A DNA stretch of 64,000 bases from CALMEC01 sp964434425 (GTDB taxonomy: Bacteria > Actinomycetota > Thermoleophilia > Miltoncostaeales > Miltoncostaeaceae). A model generated the notes under the pieces. It was not told where the DNA came from. It saw only the letters and a list, made by a program, of their open reading frames with translations, and did no database searches. A program made the position numbers and the translations under genes. Of this stretch, positions 60,009 to 64,000 are shown one piece after another. The stretch spans positions 1 to 64,000 of the forward strand of contig CAYSVH010000003.1 of assembly GCA_964434425.1 (NCBI GenBank), in the 5' to 3' direction. The stretch's first letter is position 1. Each line of letters begins with the position of its first letter.

Positions 60009-62563
60009 TGCTCAAGATCGCCCTGCGGAACATACTCGCGCGCAAATTGCGCTTCGCGATGACCGCGATCGCAATCATCCTCGGCACGGCGATGATCAGC
60101 GGCACGTACGTGCTCACCGACCAGATCAACAACGCGTTCGACGACATCTTCAACGAGGCCAACACCGGCACCGACGTCATCGTCTCGAAGCGGCTCGCGT
60201 TCGACGCCACCGCCGGGATCCAGAGCGAGCCGATCCCCGCCGAGACGGTCGAACGGATCCAGAACGTCCCCGGTGTCCAGAATGCGGAGGGTGCCGTCTC
60301 GGGAACCGCTTCGCTCGTCGTGGACGGTGAGACGATCTCCGGCCTGGGCGGTGCACCGTCGCTCATGGTCTCCGAGACGAGCGTCGCACAGTTCGACGCG
60401 CTCACCTACGTCGACGGCGCGAAGCCGGCACGATCCGGTGAGATCAGCGTCGACGAGGGCACGTCCAAGCGGTCCGACCTGTCCGTCGGCCAGATGGTCC
60501 AGGTCGCCACGCGGACCGGACTCCACCCCGCCACGATCGTCGGCATCTTCCGGTTCGCCCAGGCGAGCTCGCTGGGTGGGACCATGATCACCGCCACGAC
60601 GATGGCCGACGCGCAGGGCTGGCTCAACATGCCGGGCCGGGTGAGCCAGGTGGCGGTCAGCGCCGAGGCCGGGGTCGCACCGGACGTCCTCCAGGGGCGC
60701 ATCGCCCAGACGCTCGATGATCCCTCGTTCCTCGTGGAGACGGGCACCGAGAACGCGAACCGGCAGTCCGAGGACATCAAGTCGGAACTCGGGTTCGTGC
60801 GCAACATGCTCTTCGTCTTCGCGGCGATCGCGATCCTCGTCGGATCCTTCGTGATCTTCAACGTGTTCTCGATCACCATCGCGCAGCGCATCCGCGAGAT
60901 GGCCATGCTCCGCACGATCGGAGCCCGCCGCAGCCAGCTCATGCGGAGCGTCGTCATCGAGGCGCTCATCATCGGCATCGTCGCGTCGATCATCGGGATC
61001 TTCGTCGGAGTGCTCCTGGCCATGGGCCTCAAGGCCATGCTCGACGCCTTCGACATCGGGCTGCCCGCGGCCGGTATCACCGTCGCGACGCGGACCGTCA
61101 TCGTCCCGCTCGCCGTCGGCGTCGTCGCCACGGTGCTCGCCGCGCTCATCCCGGCGATCCGGGCGACGCACATCGCACCGGTCGCCGCACTCCGCGAGGG
61201 TGCGGTCATCCCTCGCTCGCGACTCCACCGGTACACCCCGTGGATCGGGCTGGTCGCGCTGGCGCTCGGCGTCGTCGTCACGCTCGCCGGGATCAACGCC
61301 GGAGGATCGGTCCAGCGGGTCCTGGGGACCGTCGGTCTCGGACTGCTCCTCATCCTGTTCGGAACGGGAGCGGTCATGCGCATCCTCATCCGTCCGATGG
61401 CCGCGGCGATCGGGGCCCCGATCGCCAAGATCTTCGGCCAGCGCGCCAAACTGGGCCGGCAGAACGCCGCACGTGACACCACGCGTACCGCGAGCACCGC
61501 GGCGGCCCTGATGATCGGCATCGGCCTCGTGGTCTTCGTCGCCGTCTTCGCCGACGGGATCAAGTCGTCGTTCTTCCAGGCGATCGATCGGACGCTGGTG
61601 GCCGACCAGATCATCGCGACCGAGAACTTCGAGCCGCTTCCGGCCGGGGTGGCCGCCGCGGCCGCGAGGGTTCCGAGTATCGAGACCGCTCTGGGCATCG
61701 GCACGGTTCCGGCCCGCATCGACGGATCGAACGTCCCGCTCTCGGCCATCGACCCGGCAGCAGCCGCCTCGATGGTCCGCTTCGACTGGCGTGAGGGAGG
61801 ATCTGACGACCTCCTCCCCCGATTGAACGGCGCCACCGCGATCGTCGAACAGGGGTATGCCACCGACAACGCCGTTTCCGTCGGCGACACGCTCGAGATC
61901 CAGTCGGTCTACGGCGCGACGGTCGACGTGACGGTCATCGGCGTCATCCATGATCCCCAGCTCTTCGCCGGTGTGACGATCGGTGATGCCACGTACCGGA
62001 ACCTGACCACGCAACCGGACGTCGCGTTCGTGCTCACGAGGATGGTTCCGGGTGCCGACCTCGAAGCGGCGACCGAGGAGCTGCGGACGGCGCTTGCGGC
62101 CGAGTTCCCGACGGCCGTCACGCGCACCCGCGCCGAGTACCGGGACTGGGTCAACCAGTCGATGAACCAGATACTCAGCATCTTCTACGTGCTCCTGGCC
62201 CTGTCCATCGTCATCTCGCTGGTGGGCGTGATCATCACGCTGCTTCTCGCCGTCTACGAGCGCACGCGCGAGATCGGCATGATGCGGGCCGTCGGTGCGA
62301 CACGCGGTCAGATCCGCAGCATGATCACCTTCGAAAGCGTGATCACGGCCGTCATCGGCGCCGTCGTCGGCCTCGTGCTCGGCCTGCTCCTCGGCTACGT
62401 CATGATCAAGGGCCTCGAGGAGCAGGGCCTGTCGTTCTCGATTCCGGTCACGACCCTGATCGTCGTCCTGATCATGGCGGTGCTGGCCGGCCTCTTGGCC
62501 GCCATCCTGCCGGCGCGACGGGCGGCGAAGCTGCAACCGCTGGAGGCGCTGCACTACGAGTAG
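60008..62563 (+). CDS. FtsX-like ABC permease (double FtsX-domain form)
   Basis: An 851-residue permease. One N-terminal helix (LRFAMTAIAIILGTAMISGTYVLTD), a large extracellular MacB-PCD-like domain (~30-260), three helices (~262-400, beginning NMLFVFAAIAILVGSFVIFNVFSITIAQRIREMAMLRTIGARRSQL), further helices (~410-460), a second extracellular domain (~505-690) and a final three-helix FtsX unit (SIFYVLLALSIVISLVGVIITLLLAVYERTREIGMMRAVGATRGQI). The R-E-x-(A/G)-M-x-R-(T/A)-(I/V)-G-A repeat in both halves is the coupling-helix signature. Actinobacterial relatives export lipids, lipoproteins or peptides. It is coupled to the ATPase by a TAGTG overlap. Confidence 0.93.
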   Translation: MLKIALRNILARKLRFAMTAIAIILGTAMISGTYVLTDQINNAFDDIFNEANTGTDVIVSKRLAFDATAGIQSEPIPAETVERIQNVPGVQNAEGAVSGTASLVVDGETISGLGGAPSLMVSETSVAQFDALTYVDGAKPARSGEISVDEGTSKRSDLSVGQMVQVATRTGLHPATIVGIFRFAQASSLGGTMITATTMADAQGWLNMPGRVSQVAVSAEAGVAPDVLQGRIAQTLDDPSFLVETGTENANRQSEDIKSELGFVRNMLFVFAAIAILVGSFVIFNVFSITIAQRIREMAMLRTIGARRSQLMRSVVIEALIIGIVASIIGIFVGVLLAMGLKAMLDAFDIGLPAAGITVATRTVIVPLAVGVVATVLAALIPAIRATHIAPVAALREGAVIPRSRLHRYTPWIGLVALALGVVVTLAGINAGGSVQRVLGTVGLGLLLILFGTGAVMRILIRPMAAAIGAPIAKIFGQRAKLGRQNAARDTTRTASTAAALMIGIGLVVFVAVFADGIKSSFFQAIDRTLVADQIIATENFEPLPAGVAAAAARVPSIETALGIGTVPARIDGSNVPLSAIDPAAAASMVRFDWREGGSDDLLPRLNGATAIVEQGYATDNAVSVGDTLEIQSVYGATVDVTVIGVIHDPQLFAGVTIGDATYRNLTTQPDVAFVLTRMVPGADLEAATEELRTALAAEFPTAVTRTRAEYRDWVNQSMNQILSIFYVLLALSIVISLVGVIITLLLAVYERTREIGMMRAVGATRGQIRSMITFESVITAVIGAVVGLVLGLLLGYVMIKGLEEQGLSFSIPVTTLIVVLIMAVLAGLLAAILPARRAAKLQPLEALHYE

Positions 62564-62574
62564 CACGTCGCGGG

Positions 62575-62599
62575 GTGGACGGGTACGGTACCCGTCCAC
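62575..62599 (+). terminator. Hairpin after the ABC permease gene
   Basis: GTGGACGGGTA and TACCCGTCCAC form a perfect 11-bp stem around CGG, 12 nt after the stop codon. TACGGT inside it could also act as a -10 box for the next gene. Confidence 0.6.
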
Positions 62600-62628
62600 G
62601 CCGTCCATCGATCCCGGGAGCAGCGACA

Positions 62629-63024
62629 GTGGTGGTCCTCCTCGGCCTGCTGGCCCTCATGTTCGTCGTCGCGATGCTGGGACTCGTCGAGTCCGGGCTC
62701 TCTCCGCGGACCATGCGGGCGATCCTCCTGGCGCAGGCCGTCACGATCATCCTGGGCGGCATCGCGTTCGTCGTCCGGCTGACGTCTCCGGACCCGTACT
62801 ACGGCGACGACCGGATGACCTATTGGGAGTGGGGAGGTCTTGATCCCAATCACATCGGCACGTATGCGTATCTCGGGGTGTCGATCGTCGCCGTGGTCGT
62901 TCTGGCGATCATCGGCCGGCCGGGCTCCTCGACGCCCCGCGGGTTCTCACGGGTGCTTTTCGGCACGGCGGTGGTGCCGTTCGTCGGGTTCGCCGCGATG
63001 ATCGGCGCGTTCTCGGGACACTGA
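62629..63024 (+). CDS. Small membrane protein of unknown function
   Basis: 131 residues with about four hydrophobic helices: VVVLLGLLALMFVVAMLGLV, AILLAQAVTIILGGIAFVV, YAYLGVSIVAVVVLAIIG and VLFGTAVVPFVGFAAMIGAF. Between helices 2 and 3 is an acidic loop (SPDPYYGDDRMTYWEWGG). The start is one of two adjacent GTG codons with GGGAG 8 nt upstream of the first; an in-frame GTG at 62575 is inside the terminator hairpin and unlikely. No family recognised. Confidence 0.7.
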   Translation: MVVLLGLLALMFVVAMLGLVESGLSPRTMRAILLAQAVTIILGGIAFVVRLTSPDPYYGDDRMTYWEWGGLDPNHIGTYAYLGVSIVAVVVLAIIGRPGSSTPRGFSRVLFGTAVVPFVGFAAMIGAFSGH

Positions 63025-63105
63025 CGCACCGGACACGTCACCATGTGTGGCGGAGCACGTAGAGTCCGCGGATCGTTCGCGGACAGGACACCGAGGGAGG
63101 GCATG

Positions 63106-63278
63106 TGAGCGAGGCCCGCGCACACCGCGGTTTCGCGAACCACGCGTCGCATCCGCGTCGCGGATGCGAGCCGGACGATGCACGCCGGCGGTCCGGCTCG
63201 GCCGGGAGGACACGGCCCATCGACCGCACCCCGGGCGGCAACCCTCGAGCCGGCTCATCCCGGCGTCCTCATCGATGA
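63106..63278 (+). CDS. Hypothetical small basic ORF (57 codons), coupled to the next gene
   Basis: A TAGAGT -10 candidate at 63060-63065 and GGGAGG 4 nt before this GTG support transcription and translation. The product (VSEARAHRGFANHASHPRRG then Arg/Pro/Ser-rich sequence) has no recognised family. Its TGA overlaps the ATG of the following membrane protein (ATGA), which itself lacks a ribosome site. It may be a real small protein or a leader ORF. Confidence 0.35.
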
Positions 63279-64000
63279 CGTCGCCGACCGGTGACGGATC
63301 CTCGCGTCTGAGCCGGCTGGCCGCGACGGCCCTGGCCGTCGCCGACGCCGACCCGGAGCAGATCGAGGCGCAGGCACGCCATCTGGGCGAATCGCGCCGT
63401 TATCTGGCACCCATCGCGTGGGCTGCGGGTGCCCTGGTGCTCCTCGTCCGCGGAATCAAGCTCCTCATCCTCAACTGGCGGCTCTCGCTCGTCCAGCTCG
63501 TCCCGGCGGCCTGGGTCTGGCTCATCATGTGGGACCTGCGACGCGACGCGCTCCGGGCCGACCTCTTCCGGGACCTGACCGTCGGCCAGGTGAGCGCGCT
63601 CATCCTCCTCGCAATCATCGCGAGCATCGCGGCCTTCTGGTGCAACACCGTCTTCGGCTTCGCCGTGACACAGGAAGGACGACCCCGGATCCGCCCCGCG
63701 GCGCGGGCCGCCCGCGTGCATCTGCGACGGATCGTCGTCTCGGGCGTCTGCCTCGGTCTCCTCCTCGCCCTCGGCGCGATCGTGATCCCCCGCATCGACT
63801 CCTGGCCTCTCTACGCACTCGCGATCGGAGGCCTCTATGCGGCCCTGCTGATCAGCTTCGTCTCCATTCCGGCCCGGATCCTCGGCGCCAAGAAGCAGCG
63901 CCGGGGACCGAAGGAGACGATCGGCAGCTGGACGATCGGCGGTGCGCTGAGCGCCGTCGCGATGACACCGGGGTTCGTTCTCGACCGGATCGGCCTGATC
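63275..64000 (+). CDS. Integral membrane protein, cut by the window end
   Basis: Open to the last base, 242 codons visible. After a soluble N-terminus (ALAVADADPEQIEAQARHLG) there are helices at about YLAPIAWAAGALVLLVRGIKLL, LVQLVPAAWVWLIMW, VSALILLAIIASIAAFW, IVVSGVCLGLLLALGAIVI and LYALAIGGLYAALLISFVSI, then a basic loop (RILGAKKQRRGPKETIGSWT). No family is recognised. The ATG is in an ATGA overlap with the upstream small ORF. The frame has normal high-GC codon bias. Confidence 0.7.
   Translation, partial: MTSPTGDGSSRLSRLAATALAVADADPEQIEAQARHLGESRRYLAPIAWAAGALVLLVRGIKLLILNWRLSLVQLVPAAWVWLIMWDLRRDALRADLFRDLTVGQVSALILLAIIASIAAFWCNTVFGFAVTQEGRPRIRPAARAARVHLRRIVVSGVCLGLLLALGAIVIPRIDSWPLYALAIGGLYAALLISFVSIPARILGAKKQRRGPKETIGSWTIGGALSAVAMTPGFVLDRIGLI

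Overview
The window reads as a chromosomal segment of a very GC-rich actinobacterium. Codons end mostly in G or C. Promoters look actinobacterial: a TAnnnT -10 box lies 6 to 8 nt before many start codons, with no ribosome binding site. The 2-oxoglutarate dehydrogenase E2 and E1 parts are fused in one chain, as in actinobacterial Kgd. A deep-branching class such as Thermoleophilia would fit, but that is a guess from gene style, not a phylogeny. No rRNA, tRNA, CRISPR array, transposase or prophage gene was recognised. The window is mostly housekeeping and metabolism, with small inverted-repeat elements scattered between genes.

Layout. 1-8.3 kb: tail of a surface protein, hemE, acs (reverse), an MFS exporter and an MMPL/RND transporter; two related ~195-bp inverted-repeat elements flank the MFS gene. 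8.4-13.5 kb: a giant 2-oxoglutarate dehydrogenase fusion (two lipoyl domains, E3-binding domain, E2, E1) overlapping a lipoate-protein ligase-like gene. 13.8-15.2 kb (reverse): DUF808 membrane protein and clpS. 15.5-21.5 kb: gltB-gltD, with gltB apparently starting at ATC. 22.2-26.9 kb: extracellular polysaccharide genes (GT2 synthase, deacetylase), a secreted lectin-like protein and a CAP-domain protein with a long leader. 27.0-38.5 kb: glycerol and dihydroxyacetone genes. glpF, dhaK, dhaL and glpK read left; glpA, glpB, glpC and then a DhaM-HPr-EI fusion read right. 38.7-46.4 kb: a second glycosyltransferase pair, a patatin phospholipase, small membrane proteins, a nitroreductase and a DUF1232 protein. 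46.4-47.1 kb: small or decayed reading frames. 47.1-64 kb: Lhr-type helicase, secreted protein, Fpg/Nei glycosylase, glyS, CBS protein, type II NADH dehydrogenase, beta-lactamase-like protein, a LolD/FtsX-type ABC exporter and two membrane proteins, the last cut by the window edge.

How genes work together. Glycerol enters through GlpF, is phosphorylated by GlpK and oxidised by GlpABC into the quinone pool. Dihydroxyacetone is phosphorylated by DhaK-DhaL using phosphate from PEP, and the DhaM-HPr-EI fusion can supply that whole relay in one chain. The lipoate ligase-like gene overlaps the end of a protein with two lipoyl domains, suggesting matched modification. GltBD makes glutamate from the 2-oxoglutarate that the neighbouring complex would otherwise consume.

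The least explained signals are two families of inverted-repeat (MITE-like) elements, one flanked by CTAG and placed beside stop codons; the ATC start of gltB; the apparent prevalence of leaderless mRNAs; the single-chain PTS relay with a cysteine-rich tail; and a possible structured RNA leader before the CAP gene. Coordinates of short sites were counted by eye and may be off by a base.
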